Shown: piece after piece, positions 9,806-20,997 of the stretch | Position numbering within the stretch: the first letter of the stretch is position 1 | How the letters are laid out: each line of letters begins with the position of its first letter | NCBI GenBank assembly: GCA_905250885.1 | Contig: CAJNOQ010000667.1 | Location: 1-43,803, forward strand | Length of the DNA stretch: 43,803 bases | Direction: 5' to 3' | DNA from: Didymodactylos carnosus | Taxonomy: Eukaryota > Rotifera > Eurotatoria > Philodinida > Philodinidae | Position numbers and translations under genes: made by a program | Notes under the pieces: model-generated | What the model saw: only the letters and a program-made list of their open reading frames with translations | Database searches by the model: none | What the model was told of the DNA's origin: nothing

Positions 9806-12800
9806 TTAATTATCACGTATATTTAACGAACATTTTGAAACTTTTAGAGAAGAGCTTCTTGAATAATTCGACGGCAATGTTGTTGATGATGTTTGATTTA
9901 GTTCATTTAATATACGATCTAGAATTTGTTCAAATTTTGTATCACAAATCTTTTTTGATGTTAACTGTTGACCAACATGATGTAATTTCAATAAATAATC
10001 AGAGTGAAAAAAATTAGTATAATCCATGAAACGTTTATAATCTGTTTGTAATAACTAAAATGAGAATAAAAATGAATACAATATAAGAATCATCATTTTT
10101 TCATCGAGTTATAATTTACTCTAAAATCACTTTCTAATCGAACACGATCGTTAAATTCTTGATGAAATTTTTTTTCAGTTAATTTATTTCTAAAGAATAA
10201 AAGAAGAAAAAAAAATATGTTTAACAGTTTCATGTCGTTTATATCGTGTTATTATTTATCATTAATCTTCAATATTTTAATCGATAATTTAACTTACTTC
10301 GTTTTCCATTCATCTATTTGTTTTTTATGACTTTCATCTATTTCTCGAATTTGAAGTTGATGTTTTTCTTCCAATTCTTGTTTCAATGTTTGTAATGCAA
10401 TACGCTCTCTTTGACTGTATTCAATCTAAAATATTATAGTCAATTATTAATGTTCACATCTATTCTGATGTATACCTCCATTTTGGCAACAGTTTCATCA
10501 ATAACATTTTGTTTCTCTTGAATAAATTGCAATTCCATTAATCTTTGTGTACGTCGTTCAGTATCTTCAACAGCCTTTTGAAATTAAGATTCAAACAATA
10601 TTAATGAAAATAAGACAATTTTATTCACATAGTTTTGTAGTCAAAGGAATATCAATATTTTGTTAAGATGATAATATAGAGAATTAGAAATGCTAAATAT
10701 AATCGAATATCATACTTTTGATAAACGTTCATTGGCCAATTGCCATTGACGGGCTAGAGCAGCTTCTGATTCATCTTTCATTCGTCTGATTAATTCTTTT
10801 TCCTTTTCTCTATTAGTTTCATGACGTTTCTGATCAATATTAGTCAATAAATTATTGAACTCCTAAATAGAATAACATCAGTCGTTTTTAGGGTATGAAA
10901 AGCTGATAGAATATCGCTGATAAAGTTCAATGTTTCACACAATAATCCTAAATGATTGCAATATAATTTTTTATCTTTTATCGTGATGTCAATCTAAATG
11001 AACTGCTTGTTTGTTGTTCTTATCATAAGATTAAAGTTTTTAATAATGCATTTTTTTCACCTCTTGTAATGTATGTTTTTCTGTTTCCAATTGCTCTTTC
11101 CATTTCAAGTTCAATTGATTTGTTTTCAATTGATATTCCTCTTCTAAGCGAGAACGTTCTGCTTGAATTAATTTTTCATAAGTTTGTTTAATTTGAATAT
11201 CCGTATCACGTTTTATATGTGTGAGAATTTGATCACCGACATCTTATCAAATGATTAAAATACAAGGTATAGAGAGAACGAAAATAGTATTCATAGCGGT
11301 AATAAGCATAGCAATCATATTAAATTCTTAAATTAACGAAAAAAACAACAACTGTGATGAAAGCGAAGTGGATCTACATTTTGTGCTAAAATTAAATCAT
11401 GCATAAATGAAAGAGAGAACTCAATTGATTTATGCCCATTGTTTCCATTGTTTTTTGCTTAATAAAAAAATCATAGTCTTTAGAAATAGCCACATTATAC
11501 AATCGACTGTTGAAGTTTAAATGTAATAATGGCTATAAAATATATTTTTTATTAGAAAAGCAAATCATTACCCTAGATCACAAGTGTCTATAAGTTGAAT
11601 ATAGCCACTTTCATCTAGTACACAAGTGAAGAAGGACGATTAAGTCATTTTCATGTTACAAATTTTCTCTAGAATGTATCTATGGATTGGATCACTAGAA
11701 AAATTCTGACTACAACTGTTTAGTCTGTATCTGAAAATGTTTTTGAAAAAATCTAATAACGAACATCGCCATTATAAATGTCAAAAATGGTTTTGAAAGT
11801 TGTAGGAAAATTTCTTTTGTTGTGTACAATTTCATGTCTTGTATCACTTTTTCTCCATCTGTGACTGACTCCACCAGAGTATCCGAATCGATTAAAATAC
11901 TTAAGAATGTATGCTCTATTCAACGAAAGTAGAATAAAATTTTAAAAAGTCGATTTTCTATTTTCTTTTTATATGAGCTAGGAGAGCAAAATTAATGAAA
12001 ACGGTATATTAATATGTTCTTGTTCAGTTTACTGCAAATAAACAGCAACTTAATTCCACGAGTTATTCATACCACTAGATGCAGTTGTTTTTTTTTGCGT
12101 TTTATCTAAATATCTCATTTGTTCAAATGTCAAACCTGTTCCTTTTTCTACATATCGCAAATTACTTGCAAAAAATAACATAATTTTCATTCATTTTGCT
12201 CTCCATCACTTATAATAGCGATATTTATTGTTAGTATAGCAGATGAAGCTTTTTTTTCAAACATTTTTTTGAAATTCAGACTATACAAATTGTATTCAAA
12301 ATGTTTTTGGTAATCGCGTCCATGGATACATTTTAAAGAAAATTTATGAAAATAATCTTATCGATGTTTGCAGAAAATTTGTAAAGTTTTTCTATTTATT
12401 TTATAATCTTTAATTTCTACTTGATAATATTTCAAATAAAAATTTGATCAATTTCTATTTTTAAAAGCGTGATTAAAGTGCAGCAATGATGATTGAAAAT
12501 ATTTGATGTGACAAATATATATGAAAAAAAATTCATACCTTTTGAAATGTATAAAATCTTATTGATCATTAATCTAAACGTATAGTTGTTTTTTTTATTT
12601 ATTTTTATACAAAATCCAAATTTTATTTTTAACATAATTTTAACTTTTTATATTTGAATTACTATCGAATATAGTGTGAGTAAATATCGAATATAGTGTG
12701 AGTAAATATCTCAATTAGTGATCTTATTTTCTTTTTAATATAATTTATTTACCTAAGATATGTTCATGTGTTACTTGTTTCACAATATGTTCATATGGTA

Positions 12801-12942
12801 AACGAAATTTTCGAGATATCATTGGTTTAGATGGTATTCGAGCACTCAGTATACGAACTGGTAACATAGAATGTGAATTTGTCACTACGCCTCCAGTTTG
12901 TGGACGTTTTGATAGTCGATAATTGCTTTCAACTGAAAACAT
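9806..12942 (-). CDS. Coiled-coil protein, unrecognised family
   Basis: Eight exons, read right to left: 12942-12753, 12147-12073, 11242-11061, 10862-10716, 10574-10476, 10425-10298, 10189-10131, 10041-9806. They keep phase and give a 371-residue protein. The N-terminal ~65 residues are basic and unstructured (SKRPQTGG, then RKFRLPYEHI). From about residue 90 to 290 it is almost all charged heptad-like sequence (RSRLEEEYQLKTNQ, EKEKELIRRMKDESE, KQELEEKHQLQIREIDESHK), so a long coiled coil is predicted. The tail has YKRFMDYTNFFHSDYLL and ends Ser/Asn-rich. I see no enzyme motif, signal peptide or membrane segment. A short charged coiled coil of this kind is common among ciliary proteins, and there is a faint likeness to vertebrate C6orf163, which I would not rely on. 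It lies directly downstream of the WD40 gene on the same strand and could be its C-terminal part. Confidence 0.78.
12664..12707. repeat. Two tandem 22-base units
   Basis: The unit ATCGAATATAGTGTGAGTAA (plus AT) is present twice in immediate succession, identically. It lies inside the first intron of the coiled-coil gene. It is probably a recent replication slip. Confidence 0.8.
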
Positions 12943-13387
12943 TTGTAGTTTTTTTCTAAAAAGAAAATAGATTGTACATAGTATTATTAGTATCGAATTA
13001 TTGATTGTACTTAATAATAGAACTTTTTATGAATGATGTTATAATTCATTAATTTATTATCAAAACAAATTTAGTGTCTTTAACAAGTGAAATACATGCT
13101 CTGAATAAATATAGTTATATATACAGAATAGGAAGAATACGATAGAATATCTTTTCTGTTTGCACAAAAGGAAGTCACCCACAAAATTCGATGAAACGTT
13201 AATAATGTAAAAAAAACAAAAAAAAATCAGATAAAAAAACTTCAGCACTATTAAAAACAAAAAAGATTCTCATTACGATTGAGATTATGGTAATTACTTG
13301 CAAAATAAAAAATGAGAAAGTAAAATAAAACTAAATCAGATATCAAGAGATTGAAATCACCGATGCTGACAACATTTCAGACAGATT

Positions 13388-16300
13388 TCATTTTGTAACG
13401 GATGATATTTGACGTGATTGTTCATCACTATTATAATGAAATGTTTGCTGTCTTTGAAAATATTTTTCTACAATAGTATTTGCATCATCGTCGATTACAC
13501 CTGATTGTTCAACAAATCCATGAAGTTTTTCCCATAATTGTTGGGCAAGTTGTGTTTTTGGATCAACAATTTTTACTTGTTGTTTCAATAATATAGGACT
13601 CCAAGCATTCCATATGCGCATCGTTTTATCCCACGAAACCGTGATATATTGATCACGTTCAGGAATAAATACAATATCACTAGAATATCAAATTACAATA
13701 AACTAAGCATCCAACAGTCAAAAACTTTGAATATATTTTATTATGTTTTATTAAACAAAATCCTACCGTATTATATCGGAATGTCCCATATTTGTTTGTA
13801 AGCATGTATAGTCTTTCATATCATAAACTTTTAACGTATCTTCAGCACCGATTAATAATACTTTTTGAACATAATCAATTGTAATCGCATGAACACTTCC
13901 ACGAACATTTATTGTGTGTTTAAATTCTCCAGCTGAATCCTATAGAAGAAATTAAAATATATTTTTCATAGTTTAAAATGTAAATTTAAAATATTTTACC
14001 CATAGTTGAATGGAACCATCTTCGCATCCTGTTATCCATTGATTTGTAATATAATTCCATCGAATACATGTTATATCAATATCTTGTTGAGATTTTAACG
14101 CATACATTAGGTCCATATCATAACCTTTTGTTGAAAACTTTCGTACATAAACCGATTGATCACTTGTAGAATAAGCAAAATATTTCAACGATGGACTATA
14201 GGCTAAATCTAATATACTTCCGGGACTGGCTATTTCAGCTTCTTCAACAGTTGTAGCATTTGAATTATAGAATATACTATTTAACATAAAATGAGTTAAA
14301 TTCCATGTGCATATTCGACGATCCCATCCAGCACTTATCAAAAATACGTCTCCAAATGTTTCAACATCATCAATTAATGCTATTGAAGTCACAAGGGAAT
14401 TATGCTGACTAAATATATGACGTAATGTAAAACCAGAAACACGATTTGCAACCTGGGCACCTATAAAAACAAATCATAAAGATTAACAATATTCAAATGT
14501 TGAGTAGAAAGAAATGAGACTTTTACCTTCATGCGTATCATCCAATTGATCACGAAGTATTATTAATGCATGAAGTGCCTCTGAATCGTAGCCCCATACG
14601 TAGATATTTGTATCTTCACTAGCGGCTATAATTAAATCATAGTTTTCCACAAATATTGTTTTTAAAATCGATTTCACTGCTGTTTGATTCAATGTCGATT
14701 GTTTTTTTTGTAAATGAGTATATTGAGATACGTATCCACCAACTCCTTGTTCACGATTTTTCATTTTTCCAGTCGGACGATTTCGTACATGGTAGACTGG
14801 CAATTGGCGTTCAGATATTTTACTATTTTTATTAGATGTATTTTGCTTTTGAAACGATGATGTTGATAAATGACTTTGTTCACTATTGAATTGTTCATCG
14901 TTTTCTTTATTTCTACCAATTGACGTTGCTTGAACAACCATTGCCATTAGTTGTGCCTTTGTTGCTTCAAATTTTAATAGACGTTCACTTGAATATATGA
15001 TTAAATTCGATTGCGTTTGTTCCCATTTCAGTACATTTCCTTCCGAGTCACCAGTGAACATCTTGAATATGAAGCAAGGATATTAGTTAAAAGTATACAT
15101 GGTGAGGAAGGATATGGTAGTGTACAAAACTGTAGATTTAAGGATATGTCATTCAAAAAGACTGGTTACTTAAGGGTACCCCTTTCCTCTTTTTGAGTTT
15201 TCCGTAGAAATGCTGTGAAATAAAAACTAAAAGTCACTAGAGCTTCGCATTTTCAGAACTAATCGGAAACTCAATGAAGCACTTTTTCGTTCTTGTTTCA
15301 AGTTTTCAAGTATTGCCGTTCACCAGTTTTTCAGAAAACTCGGTTTTTCATTGTGCCACATTACGACCCCCCTTAAATTTTATCCGATCGCGTTCAAAAT
15401 TTTACCAGAAGTACTCAAGGTCATTCTGCAGAGCTATTTTTTTGGAATTTTATTTTAGACTTTTCTTTATCGAGTTATAGGGTTTCCAAAATTGAAAAAC
15501 TTGATTTTTGAGACGTTTTTCAGTATTTTTCCTAAAACTCGGCCAGGAAAGGTCTGAAAAAAATTTCCGAAAAATTTTAGCTCTGCAGAATGACCTTGAG
15601 TACTTCTGGTAAAATTTTGAACGCGATCGGATGAAATTTAAGGGGGATCGTAATGCGGCACAATGAAAAACCGAGTTTTCTGAAAAACTGGTGAACGGCA
15701 ATACTTGAAAACTTGAAACAAGAACGAAAAAGTGCTTCATTGAGTTTCCGATTAGTTCTGAAAATGCGAAGCTCTAGTGACTTTTAGTTTTTATTTCACA
15801 GCATTTCTACGGAAAGCCCAAAAAGAGGGAAGGAGTACCCTCAATTAAGATTCTCCTCATGGCAGAAGTTTTCTCCACTATCGAATCTGATCTCGATGAA
15901 ACTTTTCAGAGATTATTAGTTGATTCAAACCATAGCTATCAAAAAATTGTGACTGCTTCGACTAACACGGTTCCGGAGATCTGGTTAAAGTTTAGGTTGA
16001 ACAAGAGAGTTTTTATTGTCTAAATTTCGTCACCAGATTAAATGCTAGAGGGCTCGGATTGGTAAAAGATATGTGACTAAAAAGCTAATAGAGCTCGATT
16101 TTGTTGTAGAGTTCTAGAAGGGTTGAAAAGTCCGAAGTTCATAAACGACTTTCTTAATATTTTCAAGAAAGTTCTGTCCCTCGAAAACAAAATCTGAATT
16201 GAAAAACTGAACTGTATTAGCCTCTATTCATATGTGTTTAAGTGACTTTAAAGCCACTCCCGATCTTTCAAGTTTTTAGGCTGACAGAAAACTTTGAAAA

Positions 16301-19300
16301 ATATGAATAAAAATACGTATTCAAAATAGTTCTGCCAACTCGATATTTTCTGCAATAATAATGCAGAACTATCGCCTGACTTTTCCGATTTTACATTATT
16401 ATTTTCCAAAACTTTTCAAATTTTGAACAAAATGTGGAAAATTTTCTTCCTCAAGGTAGTTTTCCTGTTATCTTTCGTATTTTTTCGAAAAAACTGAGCT
16501 ACTGAATCCTAATAAAGCCTGTTAAAGCCAAAATGTTTCAGCGAAAAGAAATGTTGTATTCTCTCAATACTAGAATGTCCACTACGTAGTGTTAGATTAG
16601 GGTGTTTAAAAAGCCAGAAACGTAGGATATAGAATACTAAAAATTCGTATTCTGCACACTTTTAAAATCAGTTAGTTAACATAAGTAGACGATGAACTGC
16701 GATAATAATCACTTACTAATATAGGGATTTTTTTTGTATAACAAACACTTTCTAATGGTGATTGTACTTTTAGACATGATATACAACCGTTCTTATTGTA
16801 ACGCCATGCAAGACAATGTTTCAGATTTGTTGATGCTACCAAGACATTTAATTCAGGAAAATAGCGTAGTAATACCAGAAAATAGGTGTGACGTTGCTCT
16901 GTATCTTGCATATTAACACACGTATCTAGAAAAAGAATTATTCTCAAAAGTACTCTTGTATTTCAGAGAGTCGTAACTGAGATAAGTCACAAGCAAATTC
17001 TTTAATAAACGATGTTATTAACAAAGGACGTGAGCTTCAAAGATCACGGAAATACCATTCTTTCGATTCCGGTTGACAAATTTTTAAGAAAAATCAGGTA
17101 AAAGATCTCGGTTACAAAAACTAAGTTTTTCTATGGAAAAATCATTGATTAAATCATGAGAAAAAATCTGATTAGGCTTATGCTAAGATAAACATGCTTT
17201 AGATCTCACAATATTTGAGTGCATAAACTGTCTTTATTCTCCATCTAATTTATGCTAGTTTTCCAGTAAATGTCCAGCTTCATGTATTTAACCCTTTGTT
17301 TACCAGCGTCCCGAATTCAGAACACTTTTTTTAAGTTTCCTAATTGCCGATAACTCTCGAATGCAAAAAGATATCAAGATGCGACGATGGAGTTTTGTCT
17401 ACTGATCTCTAATATGTTTTTAATTTTGCTTACAAGTACATGGAAAGTGAGAAAGACGCAAAATAAATGAAATGACTTGAGATTAGGGTGAGTGTGAAGT
17501 CTCCTTGACAATATTTTACATATGGATATTTTTCCCTTAAGTTTTCATTACTATATTTTTACATGATCATGACGGACATTAATCACAGAAGGTATACTAG
17601 AATGAACGACCCTTGGTTGCTCACCCTTGCCTTCCTATATATGTTTCAATAGTAAATCTCATTTTCAATGAACTTCTCGAATCATGCAATCAGATTAGTC
17701 CTCATACTTAGTGTGAATAATCTAAAAACATATTAGAGTATCTGATGCATTTTTGAAGTGAAGATAATATTTCTAGATTGAGTTATGAATTTTTTTGGAA
17801 GAGAAACTCAAACTTCAACAGTGACCCTCAGTTGTAAAATAGCTGTATTTCAGTGACTATTAAAAGCTAACATTTCAAATTCATACCATAGATAGAAGAG
17901 AGTGTTGACTACAGTTTAGTGAAAAGAAAAAATTTTCATCTTTCTTGGGTCAGGAGTTATTAGCATTTTACGAGAAAGAAATGAAACGCTTATATCTCAC
18001 GAGTCACCTGGGAAAAGAAGCCTAAAATTTGTGGGTGATCAACATTCGGTGAGAACAATGATCATACAAATTTAGAAGTCCCTAGCTATCATGGTCGAGC
18101 AACGGTAAAAAAAGGGAAAATGAAAATAGACAGCGAAACACTCGAACTTGTGTGATGACATATTATCATTAGTACTAATTGGAGAAATGTATATGCTAAT
18201 ATAAAGAAGAACATAGATTGTCAAATGATGTGGTATGTTTCCTTGATGACGGTATTATTTAACACGTACATTTCTAGTTAGTAAATATGTTGATATTCTT
18301 TTCAAACTCGAAATACATTTCGACCAACTGCATCGCTAAATCATTGTACAATATGTACAATTTTTGAGATCTAAATCATGTTTTCCGGTCATACAGATGA
18401 ACCAAGATATATTACATGCTTTTTTCCATGATCTTTTATACGCTTTTGGCACAAAAAGATTTCGTTTTCGTAACCAATATCTTTTGTATGTTTTTTTCGA
18501 AATTTTATCAACCAAGATCAAAAGCATGTTATTTCCGTGATCATTTCTCATTTTGTTCTTTAACAAACATATAAATAACATTCTCTTACCAATAAAGTCT
18601 GATACATTCTCTCCAGATTTTGGATCATACACGTGTGCATAACTATTACCAGCAGCTAAAAAACAACTAATCCTTAACTTAAAATAAAATGCATGAAAGT
18701 GATATTGACCTATCCAAACAGTTTTTGTTGAGTGTACATAAGTTAATCCAGTTACCGGTTGTGTAAAATCGACAAATTTAAAGATTACTTTTCCATCTAA
18801 ACTCCATACTTTTACTGACTTATCGAAACTTCCCGTCATTAACCATTCATTATTATTATCAATAGTATCTTTTTTTGCTATAAGACACGTGATACCGGCA
18901 TCATGGGCATGATTAAGTTTTTTATGTACATATGGATTATCACCAAATGGACAATCGTAAATAATCAATTTGCTATCATAACCAACGCTGTACAGTTTAT
19001 CTAACATAATAACGCCAACAACAAGGTCTTCGTGTTGACAAATAACGTACAATGGAACATTTTTAACTATCCGACCATTTATAGTATTTAATTCATATTC
19101 ATGAAATTGAACACCTAGTTATAAGCAAGTGCTGTGAATAGTTTTAACTGATTATATTGAATCGTTTTACCATTCGGTATGCCGAATATAATTTGTTTCA
19201 AACGAGAATGAAAACATATTGAATAAGCCACAGCACCAAGGTATAGTTTATCAACAACGAAACCAATAGCTAGAAGAGTAATTCTTGATATTTTCTTTTG

Positions 19301-19716
19301 ATACGACGTTCTTTTGTTTTTTGTTAAAAATAATTAGTTAGATTAGTAATTAACTGTTATAATACATGTACTCACCATTATATGTAACAAGAGTGGAATC
19401 ATTTCCAGTTGAAAAAAAAACTTTTGCTTCTGGTAATGAAGCTAATCCAGTAACCCAACCTTTGTGTTTATAACAATCTGTCACAAGATTACCTAGAAAA
19501 AGAACAAAAGTGAGTGTATAATCAAACCAATGAATATTTCAGTTTGAACCATTAGTCATTCAATATATTATTCAAACTTCTACCTGTTTCAGGATCGAAT
19601 GTTTGTACTGATCCATCTTCAAAACCAAGTACAAGTTCACGTTTAATTGGATTATTGCCTAACACAGTAACTTTTGATTGTAATGATTTCAATTCTAGAT
19701 ATGGTTCTAATGCCAT
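13388..19716 (-). CDS. WD40-repeat protein, likely ciliary type
   Basis: Ten exons (right to left): 19716-19584, 19492-19376, 19269-19171, 19114-18710, 18655-18590, 16925-16717, 15061-14527, 14460-14000, 13939-13767, 13679-13388. Phase is kept throughout, giving 829 residues. The start ATG is preceded in frame by a stop. WD-like units include LVLGFEDGSVQTFD (about 32-45), LMTGSFDKSVKVW, VLVASTNLKHCLAW, FTGDSEGNVLKW, IAASEDTNIYVWG, LISAGWDRRICTWN, WITGCEDGSIQLW, LLIGAEDTLKVYD and YITVSWDKTMRIWN, so there are probably two beta-propellers. A charged Ser/Asn/Gln-rich insert interrupts the blades at about residues 365-440. The C-terminus after the last blade is about 70 residues. Introns 5 (1.66 kb) and 6 (1.65 kb) are swollen by repeats; the others are about 60-150 bases. 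I cannot name the ortholog. WDR49/CFAP337-like proteins are one guess. Confidence 0.88.
15170..15845. repeat. Large fold-back (inverted) repeat in a WD40-gene intron
   Basis: The left arm at about 15170-15450 is repeated in reverse complement at about 15560-15845, with a ~110-base centre. The arms match so well that both strands encode the same false peptide (beginning MKHFFVLVSSFQVLPF) at 15274 and, reversed, from 15740. Differences are a few scattered bases. The right arm continues into the dispersed repeat also found at 8050-8665. There is no transposase; this is a non-autonomous fold-back structure within intron 6. Confidence 0.85.
15678..16293 (+). repeat. Dispersed non-coding repeat, copy 2
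   Basis: Second copy of the family at 8050-8665, in the same orientation. Its first ~165 bases double as the right arm of the fold-back. The match ends after CTGACAGAAAACT in both copies, after which the sequences diverge. Confidence 0.85.
17300..18110 (+). repeat. Diverged dispersed repeat, copy A (WD40 intron 5)
   Basis: This shares a collinear series of blocks with 29790-30490 in the same orientation: GTGGGTGATCAACATTC, CTTATATCTCACGA, TGTATTTCAGTGACTATTA with small changes, and CAGGAGTTATTAGCATTT. The copies are much more diverged than the 8 kb/15 kb pair and have many small gaps. No coding potential is seen. Confidence 0.65.
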
Positions 19717-20997
19717 TAGTACAACATGAAAATGATCTTGGTTTTTTTAACTATCATCAGAATAGAAACACTGGCATTTAATATTGAAACTTAACCAATT
19801 TATTTGTTCATGTAACTTTTCTTCGTCTAACTCTAGTTTTTATATTTTGTCTCGTTTAGTGTTACAAAATATATATCTCACGTCGAAAATGGTATAATTA
19901 ATTTCTAAACATACCCCTTAAAGTTAAAAATTGATTGAATATCTATGAAAAAGAAAAGAAATACTAGAAGACGATGCTATTTTGTTCAATATTTATTACA
20001 CTCAAACATTTCAACTTTTCTTCTACCAAACCTACCTTTTACGACGATCTGTTTTCATAAAAAGTAATAAATGCAGCATCTAAAACACAGACTTGAGATT
20101 GTTGATACGATCACAAATCCACAAACAGTCAATTTACTATTAGATAGTACGTTTTTTTATCCAGATTCAAAGCGTTTATTTCATTGGTCCAGATTTTCTC
20201 TAAGATTCAGATATAAAACGTTCTCAGATAGTGTACATTTGATCAGAAAGCTGATAAGAGATTCGAAATCTTGTTCATTGCTCTCAATAAAACCAACCAC
20301 GTATTTTCTCTTTTATGTCAGTTCAAACTGACATAATAACACAAAACACACGAGTTTTTGGTATGACTTCTAGTTGAAAATTTTATGTGCTGTTTTTAAA
20401 AAATATTGGTAAACTAATTCAAAAATTGGTAATTTACTTTATGTGTAGCAAAAATGTTAAGAAACACTATGTACGTCATACGAGGTGTGTTTTATCCAAT
20501 ACATGTTTAGCAATTTGTAATTATCAAGATGTTCAGTAAGTTTTCAAATCAAGCACAACTGTGCTCGCAAAATTAAAACTGTATCAGAGACAAAAATGTT
20601 TGTTGCTTTCCAAAAAGTCGTTAAATAAAATTAAAATTGAAAGCAAAAAACTTCTATATTATTTTCAAATTGATAGCATAAAACCATATTAATTAATTAA
20701 TAAAATCTAACTATAGAAGTAAGAAGAACAAGTGTCATAAATACGCACATATAAATATGAACATCAGTAACAAATCATTTTAAAATACATATAAAAGAAG
20801 TATTTTCAACATAACCCGCAAAAATCCAATATTATTTAAGGAGTCAATAAAACTGCTTCAAAAAACAAACTATTCATCGGTACTCTAGCGAACGCAACAC
20901 TAAAAACAAAAAAACAGACACAGACGCAGCATGAAATAGAGGTTGAAAATTAAAATGAGATTAAACTCTCATTCTGAAAAATAGAAAGAAGCCAATT
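19717..20997. other. Spacer between DZIP1 (3' end) and the WD40 gene (5' end)
   Basis: This 1.28 kb spacer separates two genes on the same (minus) strand. It must hold the DZIP1 3' UTR and the WD40 promoter. It is strongly AT-rich. A plus-strand open frame at 20071-20331 has no recognisable motif and I treat it as chance. No repeat or RNA gene was recognised. Confidence 0.4.

Noticed and set aside
15274..15740. Identical-looking peptides on both strands
   Set aside because: They are the two arms of an inverted repeat read in mirrored frames, not a duplicated gene.
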